From positions 62,001-126,000 of the forward strand of contig NZ_JOEA01000013.1 of the NCBI RefSeq assembly GCF_000719115.1: DNA of 64,000 nucleotides, written 5' to 3'. Under the pieces are notes generated by a model. That model ran no database searches. It was not told the DNA's origin and saw nothing but the letters and a program-made list of their open reading frames with translations. The translations under genes and the position numbers were made by a program. Shown in pieces: positions 1-8,781 of the stretch (position 1 is the first letter of the stretch; each line of letters opens with the position of its first letter). Source of the stretch: Lentzea albidocapillata. GTDB lineage: Bacteria; Actinomycetota; Actinomycetes; Mycobacteriales; Pseudonocardiaceae.

Positions 1-691
1 CGGCATCCTGCGCGTGCTCACGGTGGCGTTCGAGAACACGCAGTGGGAATGGCGTGGCGTGCTCTACGGCGTCGCGGTCGTCTCGATGGTGATCGGCGCG
101 ATCCTCGGCCTCACCCAGACCGACGTGAAGCGCATGATCGCGTACTCCTCGGTGGCGCACGCGGGCTTCCTGCTGATCGGCTCCATCGCGTTGGTGCCGG
201 ACGGCTCAGGTGTGAGCGCGACCATGTTCTACCTGCTGGCGTACGGCTTCACCACGATCGCCGCGTTCGGCATCGTGTCGCTGGTCCGCAACTCGGACGG
301 CGAGGCGACGCACCTGTCGCAGTGGGCGGGTCTCGCGAAGCGGTCGCCGATCGTGGCGGCCACCTTCACGTTCCTGTTGCTGGCGCTGGCCGGCATTCCG
401 CTGACGTCCGGCTTCATCGGCAAGTTCGTCGTGTTCAGCGCGGCGATCGAGGCCGGCCTGATGCCGCTCGTGGTGATCGCCCTGGTGGCCTCGGCCGTCG
501 CGGCGTTCTTCTACCTGCGGGTGATCGTGCTGATGTACTTCAGCGACCCGGCTCCGGACGGCCCGACCGTGACGGTGCCCGGCGCGTTCACCACGATCGC
601 GATCACGTTGGGTGCGGTGGTGACCTTGGTGCTGGGTTTGTGGCCCACGTTCGTGCTCGATTGGGCGGGTACCGGCTCCTTCCTCAGCTAG
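1..691 (+). CDS. nuoN: NADH-quinone oxidoreductase subunit N, C-terminal part (5' end outside window)
   Basis: Membrane antiporter-like subunit of respiratory complex I, which couples NADH or quinone redox chemistry to proton translocation. The frame is open from base 2 with no start of its own, so the gene enters from the left edge; about 229 codons are visible. Multiple hydrophobic helices are seen. The stretch TQTDVKRMIAYSSVAHAG is the conserved Lys/His-containing helix of the NuoL/M/N family, and the later GIPLTSGFIGKF segment is typical of NuoN. NuoN is normally the last gene of the nuo operon, which agrees with the polyprenyl synthase gene starting 19 bp downstream. Identification is from family motifs and is firm; the exact length cannot be given. 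Confidence 0.93.
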   Translation, partial: GILRVLTVAFENTQWEWRGVLYGVAVVSMVIGAILGLTQTDVKRMIAYSSVAHAGFLLIGSIALVPDGSGVSATMFYLLAYGFTTIAAFGIVSLVRNSDGEATHLSQWAGLAKRSPIVAATFTFLLLALAGIPLTSGFIGKFVVFSAAIEAGLMPLVVIALVASAVAAFFYLRVIVLMYFSDPAPDGPTVTVPGAFTTIAITLGAVVTLVLGLWPTFVLDWAGTGSFLS

Positions 692-710
692 GTGTACGTA
701 CTCTGCTGGT

Positions 711-1712
711 GTGACCAGTAGCGAGCATGAGGGACCGGGGTTCGCGTTGGTGGACCCCGTGCTCACCGTGGTAGTCCAGGACGGCCTGGCCGAGGTGGAG
801 CGCATCCTGCACGACGTCGTGCAGAGCGAGTTCCACCCGGTCACGGAAACCTCGCTTCACCTTGTGGAGGCGGGCGGGAAGCGCATCCGCCCGCTCTTCA
901 CACTGCTCGCATCGCAGTTCGGCGCCGACTGGGACCGGGAAAAGGTCATCAAGGCGGCCGCTGTGGTCGAGCTCACCCACCTCGCGACGCTCTACCACGA
1001 CGACGTCATGGACGAGGCGACCATGCGGCGCGGAGCGGTCTCCGCGAACGTCAAGTGGGACAACAGCATCGCGATCCTGACCGGCGACTTCCTCTTCGCC
1101 CACGCGTCCCGCCTGACCGCCGATCTGGGCACGGACGCGGCGCGGATCATCGCGGAGACCTTCTCGGTCCTGGTGACCGGTCAGATGCGCGAGACCGTCG
1201 GCCCGAAGCCCGGCGAGGACCCGATCTCCCACTACCTCAAGGTGATCGAGGAGAAGACGGGCGTCCTGATCGCCACCGCGGCCAGGTTCGGCGGCATGTT
1301 CTCCGACGCGACCGAGGAGCAGACGGACGCGCTGCGCCGCTACGCCGAGGTGATCGGGGCGGCGTTCCAGATCTCCGACGACGTGATCGACATCGCGTCG
1401 CCGTCCGTCGAGTCGGGCAAGACCCCCGGCACCGACCTGCGCGAGGGCGTGAAGACGCTGCCGATGCTCTACGCGCTGGCGGATCCGTCCGAGACGCGCC
1501 TGGCCGAGCTGCTGGCTGGTCCGATCACGGACGACGAACTGGTGGACGAGGCCCTGGTCCTGCTGCGCAAGTCCTCCGGCATGGACAAGGCCCGCGAGAC
1601 CCTCGACGACTACGCGGACCGGGCCCGCACGGAGCTGGGCAAGCTGCCTCCGTGCGCCGCGCGGGACGCTCTCGAAGAGCTCGCCACCTACGTGGTGGAG
1701 CGCTCCCGATAG
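711..1712 (+). CDS. polyprenyl (long-chain isoprenyl) diphosphate synthase
   Basis: Trans-isoprenyl diphosphate synthase of 333 aa, which condenses isopentenyl diphosphate onto an allylic primer. Both aspartate-rich Mg-binding motifs are visible: YHDDVMDEA near residues 94-102 and ISDDVIDIA near 221-229. The family signature GGKRIRP (first conserved region) and a GQMRETVGP segment are also present. It begins with GTG 19 bp after nuoN and ends directly against the convergent rarD-like gene. Position behind complex I genes fits a role in making the menaquinone side chain (the GrcC/HepT/IspB type), an inference from context; product chain length cannot be read from the sequence. Confidence 0.9.
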   Translation: MTSSEHEGPGFALVDPVLTVVVQDGLAEVERILHDVVQSEFHPVTETSLHLVEAGGKRIRPLFTLLASQFGADWDREKVIKAAAVVELTHLATLYHDDVMDEATMRRGAVSANVKWDNSIAILTGDFLFAHASRLTADLGTDAARIIAETFSVLVTGQMRETVGPKPGEDPISHYLKVIEEKTGVLIATAARFGGMFSDATEEQTDALRRYAEVIGAAFQISDDVIDIASPSVESGKTPGTDLREGVKTLPMLYALADPSETRLAELLAGPITDDELVDEALVLLRKSSGMDKARETLDDYADRARTELGKLPPCAARDALEELATYVVERSR

Positions 1713-2636
1713 TCAGCTGACCGGCGCGAGCGCCTGCTTGCGCCGGTTCTTCAGCGCGTCGAACGTGAAGATCGCCAGGGCCAGCCACACCAGCGCGAAG
1801 CCGATCCACCTGCTCGGCGGCATCGGTTCGTGCACGACGAACACGCCCCACGCGAACTGCAGCACCGGAGCGAGGTACTGCAGCATGCCCATCGTGATCA
1901 GCGGAATCCGTTGCGCGCCCGCGCCGAACAGCACCAGCGGGATCGCCGTGACGATGCCGGTGCTCAGGATCAGCAGGGTGTGGCCGGTGCCTTCGGTGGT
2001 GAAGGTGTTCGCGCTGCCCAGGACGAGCAGGTAGACCAGCGCGAACGGGACGATCACGATGCTCTCCGCGGTGAGGCTGGTGATGGCGTCCAGCGGCACC
2101 TTCTTCTTCAGCAGCCCGTAGACGCCGAACGAGCAGGCCAGGACCAGCGAGATGATCGGCAGCCTGCCGTAGTCGACGGTGAGCACGATCACAGCGACGA
2201 TCATCACAGCGATCGCTACGGTCTGCGGCAACCGCACGCGTTCCTTCAGGAAGATCATTCCGAGCGCCACGCTCACCAGTGGCGTGATGAAGTAGCCGAG
2301 CGCCGCTTCCACGACGTGGTGGCTGTTGACCGCGTAGATGTAGGTGCCCCAGTTCACCGTGATCAACACGGCCGCTGCGGTAACGATCAGCCAGCCTTTT
2401 CCTGATAGTTCGAGGAAAGGCCGCCACCGTCGGAGGATCATGACGACGATGGCGAGCGTGACGAACGACCAGACGATCCGGTGTGCGAGCACCTCGACCG
2501 GCTGGGCGGGTACGAGGAGTGGCCAGTACGCCGGGAACAAGCCCCAGAGGACGTAGGCGAGTGCGCCGTAGGTGAGCCCTCGCCCCTGGGTGTGAACTTC
2601 TGGCGAAGTGGTGGCCGAGGTTGTCAGAGGGGGCAC
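1713..2636 (-). CDS. rarD: EamA-family permease, RarD-like
   Basis: Integral membrane protein of 307 aa in the drug/metabolite transporter superfamily, RarD branch. About ten hydrophobic helices alternate with short basic loops, and the first segment GALAYVLWGLFPAYWPLL matches the RarD N-terminus (YxxWGxxPxY). The substrate of RarD proteins is not established; chloramphenicol was the historical suggestion. The GTG start at 2634-2636 leaves a short polar N-terminal tail of about 20 residues before the first helix. The gene abuts the convergent polyprenyl synthase with no spacer, so the two transcripts must terminate into each other. Confidence 0.85.
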   Translation of the reverse strand: MPPLTTSATTSPEVHTQGRGLTYGALAYVLWGLFPAYWPLLVPAQPVEVLAHRIVWSFVTLAIVVMILRRWRPFLELSGKGWLIVTAAAVLITVNWGTYIYAVNSHHVVEAALGYFITPLVSVALGMIFLKERVRLPQTVAIAVMIVAVIVLTVDYGRLPIISLVLACSFGVYGLLKKKVPLDAITSLTAESIVIVPFALVYLLVLGSANTFTTEGTGHTLLILSTGIVTAIPLVLFGAGAQRIPLITMGMLQYLAPVLQFAWGVFVVHEPMPPSRWIGFALVWLALAIFTFDALKNRRKQALAPVS

Positions 2637-2777
2637 AAAATCCCACTCTACGCTGGGCTTTCCGCCCGTTATTTGCGCTGAACGGCGTAGTGACGGAGCA
2701 TCATCAAAGGCACTGTAGTTTGGCCGTGCTCACCCTTCCGAGTGAGTGGTCGGTGTGGTCGTAGAAGGGGCTTACCC

Positions 2778-4868
2778 GTGAACATCTTCGGGCAGGTCTG
2801 GCTGTGGAGCCTGCTGTCCTTCGTTGCGGGAGTACTGCTCACCTGGTTGGTGATGGTGCGCCCCGCACGGAAGCAGATTGCCGACCTCGATGATCAACTT
2901 CTTGACGCGCGCCGGAGCGCCTCGCCGGTCGCGGCGCCCGTTCCCGTCGACGACTTCATGGTCGACGAGTGGGACACGCCGCCGCCGCGCTCGCTGAGCG
3001 ACGAGGTGCTGACGCCGCCCACGGCCGTGCCGGCACTGCCTCCCGCTCCCGCGCCGTACCAGGAGCCGCCCGCCTACTTCGGTGAGCCCGTGCAGGCTCC
3101 CGACCCGGTTCCGCCGCCTCCGGTCATCGAGGAGCCCGAGCAGGCGCCTCACGAGCAGGCCCCGTACGAGCAAGAACCGTTCGAGCAGACGCCTTACGAG
3201 CAGACGCCTTACGAGCGGGAGCCGTTCGAGCAGGAGCCGTTCGAGACGACCACCTTCGAGGCCCAGCCCGAGCCCGAGGAGGAGCCGGCCGCACAGGTCC
3301 GCCAGTACCTCGAGCCCGAGGAGTCGCAGCGCCGCTTCGAGGAGCAGCTGGCCGAGCAGAAGGCACTGGCCGACGCCGAGGACGACCGCCCTCGTTCGCT
3401 GTTCGAGCGACTCACGCCGGGGGAGGTCCCCGCCGAGACCCCGGCCGAGCAGACGACGGTCCTGTCGCAGTCCGGGCTCGAGGCCGCGGACTTCGACCAG
3501 GAACCCGAACTCCCGGCCGAGCAGACGTCGTACGTGCCCACGGTCGAGCCGGTCGCCGAGCCCGGTGCGCCGGCCAGCGTGCCGACCGCGGGGCCGGAGG
3601 TCGACGAGCAGGCCGACGACTTCATCTACCAGCCCCGCGAGGTCTGGTCGCAGGACGAACCGGAGACGTACCTCGACGAGGCCGCCGAGCAGGAGGACGA
3701 GCCCGCGGGCACCCGCTCTGAGCAGACGTCGTTCATCGCCGTCGAGGAGAGCAGCTGGCCGGACAACGACCTCACCGGCGAGTACCCCGGCCTGCGCGAC
3801 GAGATCTCCGGTCAGCTGGACGGGTTCACCGAGCCGCAGCCCGAGGTGGAGCCGGAGTCCCCGGCTGAGCAGACCGGGCTGATCGAGCCGATCGTCGAGC
3901 CGGTGGACCTGGACGCGCCGAGCGTGCGCAACGGTGTCTTCGAGTCGACGCTGGCCGAGGAGCAGGAGCCGTACACCGAGCCTGAGCAGGAGTTCGCGCA
4001 CGAGCCGCACGAGGAGCCCGAGCGGGTCTTCGAGGAGTTCGTCGAGCCCGAGTACACCGGGTCGTTCTCCCAGCAGCCGTTCATGTCACCCGGTGCCCCG
4101 CCGCCCGCGCCGTTCTCGGCGTTCGAGCCGCGGGTGGAGTCCGAGGAGACCCAGGAGCGTTCGGTCCGTGCCGTCGGTGCCGCGTTCTCCCACGGAACCG
4201 AGGCCCCCGCCGCACCAGCCGCTCCGGCGGCCCCTGCTCCGGTCGCCGAACACCCGCGTTCGCTGTTCGAGCCGCTGCTCGACGCCGACGAGCCGTTGCC
4301 GGCGCTCGGCCAGACCCGCAAGCTGCCGGACACGACCGACGACCAGCCGTTCGTGCCGACGTTCGTGCCGAGCGACGAGCCGCTGCTCGCCGCCCCGCCC
4401 GAGCCGGAGCCCGAGCCCGTCGACCTGCCGCAGCGCCACACCGAGGCGGGCCTGCCGATCCGCGAGGCCCGGCGCACCACGCCGCAGCGTCAGCAGAGCT
4501 TCCCCGCGTTCTCTGCGTTCGAGCAGCCGAAGCAGGAGGCCCCGCCCACGCCGTCGCTCCCGCAGCGCCCGCGTCCGGTCGGCTACTCGCCGTCCACCGG
4601 CGGCCGCCCGAACGGAACGCCCGCGGGCTCGGCACCGGCGCGGTTCCAGCAGCCGGAGGGCTTCAACCCGCGCTCGCCGTTCGGTCCCGGCTCGGTGCTG
4701 CCGAGGTCGGACGGCCACGCGCCGGCCGCGGACTTCTCGGTGAAGGCCACGCTCACCGGCCGTCGTTACTACAGCGAGGGTTCGGTGAACTTCGGCGACA
4801 CCCGTGCGGACGTGTGGTTCCGCACCGAGGCCGACGCGGAGAAGGCCGGGTTCCGCCCGGCCCCGTGA
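2778..4868 (+). CDS. membrane-anchored acidic low-complexity protein with C-terminal sunset-like domain
   Basis: Protein of about 696 aa with no recognised enzyme domain. The GTG at 2778 is preferred over an in-frame upstream codon at 2742 because AGAAGGGG lies 7 bases before it. Residues 1-25 form one hydrophobic helix (WSLLSFVAGVLLTWLVMV), followed by a basic stretch. The next about 600 residues are Pro/Glu/Gln-rich and probably disordered, with short tandem repeats of the FEQEP/YEQTP type near 3160-3260 and recurring PAEQT units. The last about 40 residues (ATLTGRRYYSEG, ADVWFRTEADAEKAGFRP) resemble the small sunset domain found at the C-termini of actinobacterial proteins. It looks like an envelope or cell-division scaffold, but that is only inference. 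A strong terminator follows. Confidence 0.75.
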   Translation: MNIFGQVWLWSLLSFVAGVLLTWLVMVRPARKQIADLDDQLLDARRSASPVAAPVPVDDFMVDEWDTPPPRSLSDEVLTPPTAVPALPPAPAPYQEPPAYFGEPVQAPDPVPPPPVIEEPEQAPHEQAPYEQEPFEQTPYEQTPYEREPFEQEPFETTTFEAQPEPEEEPAAQVRQYLEPEESQRRFEEQLAEQKALADAEDDRPRSLFERLTPGEVPAETPAEQTTVLSQSGLEAADFDQEPELPAEQTSYVPTVEPVAEPGAPASVPTAGPEVDEQADDFIYQPREVWSQDEPETYLDEAAEQEDEPAGTRSEQTSFIAVEESSWPDNDLTGEYPGLRDEISGQLDGFTEPQPEVEPESPAEQTGLIEPIVEPVDLDAPSVRNGVFESTLAEEQEPYTEPEQEFAHEPHEEPERVFEEFVEPEYTGSFSQQPFMSPGAPPPAPFSAFEPRVESEETQERSVRAVGAAFSHGTEAPAAPAAPAAPAPVAEHPRSLFEPLLDADEPLPALGQTRKLPDTTDDQPFVPTFVPSDEPLLAAPPEPEPEPVDLPQRHTEAGLPIREARRTTPQRQQSFPAFSAFEQPKQEAPPTPSLPQRPRPVGYSPSTGGRPNGTPAGSAPARFQQPEGFNPRSPFGPGSVLPRSDGHAPAADFSVKATLTGRRYYSEGSVNFGDTRADVWFRTEADAEKAGFRPAP

Positions 4869-4883
4869 GCTCGCACCACAGAT

Positions 4884-4925
4884 GCCAGAGAGGCCCCCAC
4901 CGCGTTCGGTGGGGGCCTCTCTGGC
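4884..4925. terminator. bidirectional hairpin terminator
   Basis: Perfect 19-bp inverted repeat (arms 4884-4902 and 4907-4925) with a 4-base CGTT loop, placed between two convergent genes. It has no long U-tract, as is usual in actinomycetes. It can serve the long acidic-protein gene on the left and korB on the right. Confidence 0.85.
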
Positions 4926-4935
4926 GGTTCCGGGG

Positions 4936-5985
4936 TCAGCCGACCACGGTCCAGGTGTCCTTGCCGTGCAACAGCTTGCTCAGGTCCGCGGCCTTGGCTG
5001 CCTTGGCCTCGTCGACCTGCGCGCGCACTCCGTCGTCGTACGTCGCGCGGTCCGCACGGCGGAACACGCCCGTGACGGTGTGCGTGAGGTCCTGAGTCGA
5101 CAGCCGCGAGAGCGCGAACGACAGGTTCAGGTCCGACGCGTCGTGCACGACGATGTCGCTCGCGTCCACGTCCGAGGACTTGGCGACCGCGAGCCCGAAG
5201 CCCTCGCGGACCACGCAGTACTCGCCCTCGCGACCGAACCGGATCGGTTCGCCGTCGACGACGTGGATGATCCGCCGCTGTGCCTCGTCCGCGTCCTTCA
5301 GCACGTCGAACGCGCCGTCGTTGAAGATGGGGCAGTTCTGGTAGATCTCCACGAGCGCCGAGCCGCGGTGTTCCGCCGCCTGGCGCAGCACCGAGGTGAG
5401 ACCGGCCTTGTCCGAGTCGAGCGCCCGGCCCACGAACGACGCCTCCGCGCCCAACGCCAGCGACACCGGGTTGAACGGGTGGTCGACCGAGCCGATCGGA
5501 GTCGACTTGGTGACCTTGCCCGGTTCCGAGGTAGGCGAGTACTGACCCTTGGTCAGGCCGTAGATCCTGTTGTTGAACAGCAGGATCTTGAGGTTCACGT
5601 TGCGGCGCAACGTGTGGATCAGGTGGTTGCCGCCGATGGACAGCGCGTCGCCGTCACCGGTCACCACCCACACGCTCAGGTCCGGCCGCGCCACGGCGAG
5701 ACCCGTGGCGATGGCCGGCGCACGGCCGTGGATGGAGTGCATGCCGTACGTGTTCATGTAGTACGGGAAGCGGGACGAGCACCCGATGCCCGAGACGAAC
5801 ACGATGTTCTCGCGCTTGAGACCCAGCGACGGCAGGAACGACTGCATGGTGTTGAGCACGATGTAGTCGCCACAGCCGGGGCACCAGCGGACTTCCTGGT
5901 CGGACTTGTAGTCCCTGGCCGTCTGCTTCTCGTCGGTGGTGGGAACCCCGGTCAGGCCGGGGAGTCCGATATCGATGGCTGTCAC
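4936..5985 (-). CDS. korB: 2-oxoacid:ferredoxin oxidoreductase, beta subunit
   Basis: Thiamine-diphosphate subunit (349 aa) of a CoA-dependent 2-oxoacid oxidoreductase, by homology the 2-oxoglutarate:ferredoxin enzyme KorAB. Visible features are CPGCGDY near residue 35 (Fe-S ligand cysteines of the family) and the ThDP/Mg motif GDGDALSIGGNH near residue 110, followed by NNRIYGLTKGQYSPTSEPG, which is very typical of KorB. Its ATG overlaps the end of korA by 4 bp, so the two subunits are translationally coupled. No ferredoxin gene is next to it. The enzyme would supply succinyl-CoA and reduced ferredoxin, feeding respiration. Confidence 0.93.
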   Translation of the reverse strand: MTAIDIGLPGLTGVPTTDEKQTARDYKSDQEVRWCPGCGDYIVLNTMQSFLPSLGLKRENIVFVSGIGCSSRFPYYMNTYGMHSIHGRAPAIATGLAVARPDLSVWVVTGDGDALSIGGNHLIHTLRRNVNLKILLFNNRIYGLTKGQYSPTSEPGKVTKSTPIGSVDHPFNPVSLALGAEASFVGRALDSDKAGLTSVLRQAAEHRGSALVEIYQNCPIFNDGAFDVLKDADEAQRRIIHVVDGEPIRFGREGEYCVVREGFGLAVAKSSDVDASDIVVHDASDLNLSFALSRLSTQDLTHTVTGVFRRADRATYDDGVRAQVDEAKAAKAADLSKLLHGKDTWTVVG

Positions 5986-7820
5986 GCCGACACCCCCTTG
6001 ATCACGTCAGCGAGCACGTCCTGCAGCTCCTCCGCCTTGAAGGGAAGGCCCTGCACCTTGGTGTAGGACACGGCGTCCACCAGGTACTTCGCCCTCAACA
6101 GCAACGCCAGCTGTCCCAGGTTCATTTCCGGCACGATGACCTTCTCGTACGACTTCAGCACGTCGCCCAGGTTCTTGGGGAACGGGTTGAGGTGCCGCAG
6201 GTGCGCGTGCGCGACCGGGAGGCCGAGCTTGCGGACCCGGCGTGCCGCCGCGCCGATCGGGCCGTAGGACGAACCCCAGCCCACGACGAGGACCTTCGCG
6301 TTGCCGTCCGGGTCGTCGACCACGACGTCCGGCACCTCGATGCCGTCGATCTTGGCCTGGCGCAGGCGAACCATCTTGTCGTGGTTCTCCGGGTCGTACG
6401 AGATGTTGCCGGTGATGTCCTGCTTCTCCAGACCGCCGATGCGGTGCTGCAGACCAGGGGTGCCGGGCACGGCCCACGGGCGTGCCAGCGTCTCCGGGTC
6501 GCGGGAGTACGGCTGGAAGTTCTCCGGGTCCGTCGCGAACTCGACCGTGAGGTCGGGCAGCGTCTCGACGTCCGGGATCATCCACGGCTCGGAGCCGTTC
6601 GCGATCGCGCCGTCGCTCAGGAACAGCACCGGGGTGCGGTACTTCAGCGCGATCCTGGTCGCGTCGACCACGGCGTCGAAGCAGTCCGAGGGGGACTGCG
6701 GCGCCACGATCGGCACCGGCGACTCGCCGTTGCGGCCGAACATCGCCTGCAGCAGGTCGGCCTGCTCGGTCTTCGTCGGCAGACCGGTGGACGGGCCACC
6801 GCGCTGCACGTCGATCACGAGCAGCGGCAGTTCGGTCATCACGCCGAGACCGATGGTCTCGGACTTCAGCGCGATGCCGGGGCCGGACGTCGACGTCACA
6901 CCGATCGCGCCGCCGTAGGACGCGCCGAGGGCGATGCCGATGCCCGCGATCTCGTCCTCGGCCTGCACCGTGGTGATGTCGAAGTTCTTGTGCTTGCTGA
7001 GCTCGTGCAGGATGTCCGACGCCGGCGTGATCGGGTACGTGCCGAGCACGACGGGCAGCTTCGAGAGCTGGGCCGCCGCGACGATGCCGTACGCCGTCGC
7101 CGTGTTGCCGGTGATCTGGCGGTAGGTGCCGACGTTGAGCTTCGCGGGCGCCACCTCGTAGGTGACGGCGAAGGCCTCGGTCGTCTCGCCGTAGTAGAAA
7201 CCGGCGCGGAACGCCAGGACGTTGGCCTCGGCGATGTCCGGCTTCTTCGCGAACTTCTCGCGCAGGAACCGTTCCGTGCCCTCGGTCGGCCGGTGGTACA
7301 TCCACGACAGCAGGCCGAGCGCGAACATGTTCTTCGCGCGTTCGGCGTCCTTCTTGCCGAGGCCGGTCTCTTCGAGGGCGCCGATGGTCAGCGTCGCCAT
7401 GGCGACCTTGTGGACCTGGAACCTCTCGAGTGAGTCGTCCTCGAGCGGGTTCGAGTCGTACCCGACCTTCGTCAGGTTCCGCTTCGAGAACTCGTCGGTG
7501 TTGACGATGAGGATGCCGCCGTCCGGCAGGTCGACGACGTTCGCCTTGAGCGCGGCGGGGTTCATCGCGACGAGAACGTCGGGACGGTCACCGGGCGTCA
7601 GGATGTCGTAGTCGGCGAAGTGCAGCTGGAACGACGACACACCGGGCAGGGTTCCCTGTGGTGCGCGGATCTCGGCGGGGAAGTTGGGCTGCGTGGCGAG
7701 GTCGTTACCGAACGCCGCCGCTTCCGACGTGAACCGGTCTCCGGTGAGCTGCATGCCATCACCGGAGTCGCCGGCGAAGCGGATCACAACGCGATCCAGC
7801 TTGCGGGTCTCAGTGCTCAT
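5982..7820 (-). CDS. korA: 2-oxoacid:ferredoxin oxidoreductase, fused gamma-alpha subunit
   Basis: Large subunit of about 612 aa, partner of KorB. The start is placed at the ATG at 7818-7820 (MSTETRKLDRVVIRFAGDSG); the longer open frame to 8003 has no family similarity. Residues 1-190 are the gamma domain (GDSGDGMQLTGDRF, FPAEIRAPQGT). The remainder is the pyrimidine-binding alpha domain, with TYPITPASDILHELSKHK, VQAEDEIAGIGIALGASYGG and STGLPTKTEQADLLQAMFGR. Gene fusion of gamma and alpha and pairing with a short beta subunit is the normal two-subunit actinobacterial KorAB layout. It is the first gene of a two-gene operon; about 210 bp upstream are non-coding. Confidence 0.93.
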   Translation of the reverse strand: MSTETRKLDRVVIRFAGDSGDGMQLTGDRFTSEAAAFGNDLATQPNFPAEIRAPQGTLPGVSSFQLHFADYDILTPGDRPDVLVAMNPAALKANVVDLPDGGILIVNTDEFSKRNLTKVGYDSNPLEDDSLERFQVHKVAMATLTIGALEETGLGKKDAERAKNMFALGLLSWMYHRPTEGTERFLREKFAKKPDIAEANVLAFRAGFYYGETTEAFAVTYEVAPAKLNVGTYRQITGNTATAYGIVAAAQLSKLPVVLGTYPITPASDILHELSKHKNFDITTVQAEDEIAGIGIALGASYGGAIGVTSTSGPGIALKSETIGLGVMTELPLLVIDVQRGGPSTGLPTKTEQADLLQAMFGRNGESPVPIVAPQSPSDCFDAVVDATRIALKYRTPVLFLSDGAIANGSEPWMIPDVETLPDLTVEFATDPENFQPYSRDPETLARPWAVPGTPGLQHRIGGLEKQDITGNISYDPENHDKMVRLRQAKIDGIEVPDVVVDDPDGNAKVLVVGWGSSYGPIGAAARRVRKLGLPVAHAHLRHLNPFPKNLGDVLKSYEKVIVPEMNLGQLALLLRAKYLVDAVSYTKVQGLPFKAEELQDVLADVIKGVSA

Positions 7821-8014
7821 TCCTACGCCGATACCTCTCTCCAAGGGTGGCCGTGCCCCACCACGAGGGTAGTCGCCAGGACCGCCTGCGAGACGGGCCG
7901 TGTACCACCAGGCGAGACGAACTGTCCCAGCTGCCGCAACGGGTCCTTGACTTAACGGTAAGCACAGCACTACCAGCGGATACCCGAATGCGGCAGACGT
8001 CACCCTCGATACCT

Positions 8015-8029
8015 GTTACCCAAGGTAAC
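8015..8029. repeat. small palindrome GTTACC-CAA-GGTAAC in the korA upstream region
   Basis: Six-base arms around a 3-base centre, lying 3 bp beyond the stop of the crotonase gene and about 195 bp upstream of korA. It may be an operator or a weak terminator; the sequence alone does not decide. The rest of 7821-8031 holds no gene that I can support. Confidence 0.4.
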
Positions 8030-8031
8030 AC

Positions 8032-8772
8032 TTACCGTCCGCTGATCCGAGCCTTCATCGCGGCAAGCCTCGCAGCGAACTCTGGAGTGTCGATCGAAGC
8101 GACCTGTGGGATCAGCTCGAGTTCGACCGCTTCCGCGTGGTCGTGCATTGCATCGGTCGCCCGCATCGTCGCCTTGATCGTCCGGACGAGTTCCGCCGGC
8201 GCCTCGGCAGAGGCCCTCGCCAGCTCTTTGGCCACTGCCAGTGGGTCTTCGGCCCTGGCGTAGGCGAGTCCGTGCGCGACGGCCTGGTCGGCGTCCAGGA
8301 TCTGCCCGAAGAGCGTCATGGCCGTCGCGGTCTGCCCGTTGGTGATCCGCTGCAACATCCACGTCATGCCGCCGCCGGGGTGGATGCCGAGCTGCAGGAA
8401 CCGGGCGTCGAACCTCGCCTTGGGCCCGGCGATCCGGACGTCCGCCGCGAGCGCGAGGTTGAGCCCGGCGCCGACCGCAGCACCGTTGACCGCGGCGATC
8501 GTCGGGATGGTGGCGTTGGCCACCGCGAGGAAGCCCTTGTAGATCTTCTTGAGGCCCTCGTCCTTGGAGTTGCCGAGCTGGGTGAGGTCCGCGCCGGCGC
8601 AGAACGCGGGCGGCGCACCCGTGATGACCAGCGCGTTGGCCACCAGTTCCGCTTCCTCGACCTTGTCCGCGAGCTGCTGCGACAGGTCGATGGTCAGTGC
8701 GTTGCGCCGCTCCGGATCGTTGATCGTGATCACGGCGACGGACTCGTGGTGCTCCAGCAGAACCTCAGCCAT
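8032..8772 (-). CDS. crotonase-superfamily protein (enoyl-CoA hydratase-like)
   Basis: Protein of 246 aa with the crotonase fold: the oxyanion-hole segment GAPPAFCAGADLTQLG and the second glycine-rich region NGAAVGAGLNLALAADVRIA are clear, so it should bind an acyl-CoA. An ungapped by-eye comparison with rat mitochondrial enoyl-CoA hydratase places Phe and Ala at the two catalytic glutamate positions (Glu144 and Glu164), so a standard hydratase reaction is doubtful. It probably performs another crotonase-type step or is a degenerate homologue. It sits between korAB and an Lrp gene on the same strand; the 9-bp gap to the Lrp stop suggests co-transcription from the Lrp promoter. Confidence 0.85.
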   Translation of the reverse strand: MAEVLLEHHESVAVITINDPERRNALTIDLSQQLADKVEEAELVANALVITGAPPAFCAGADLTQLGNSKDEGLKKIYKGFLAVANATIPTIAAVNGAAVGAGLNLALAADVRIAGPKARFDARFLQLGIHPGGGMTWMLQRITNGQTATAMTLFGQILDADQAVAHGLAYARAEDPLAVAKELARASAEAPAELVRTIKATMRATDAMHDHAEAVELELIPQVASIDTPEFAARLAAMKARISGR

Positions 8773-8781
8773 GCCCGAACC

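Noticed and set aside
3061..3300. Short repeats in the acidic-protein gene considered as a CRISPR-like or microsatellite array
   Set aside because: The repeats are imperfect, in codon phase and encode Glu/Gln/Pro units, so they are protein-level repeats.
5982..8003. korA reading frame extended to 8003 (61 extra residues)
   Set aside because: The additional N-terminus has no family similarity. The ATG at 7820 gives the standard start and leaves a normal upstream region.
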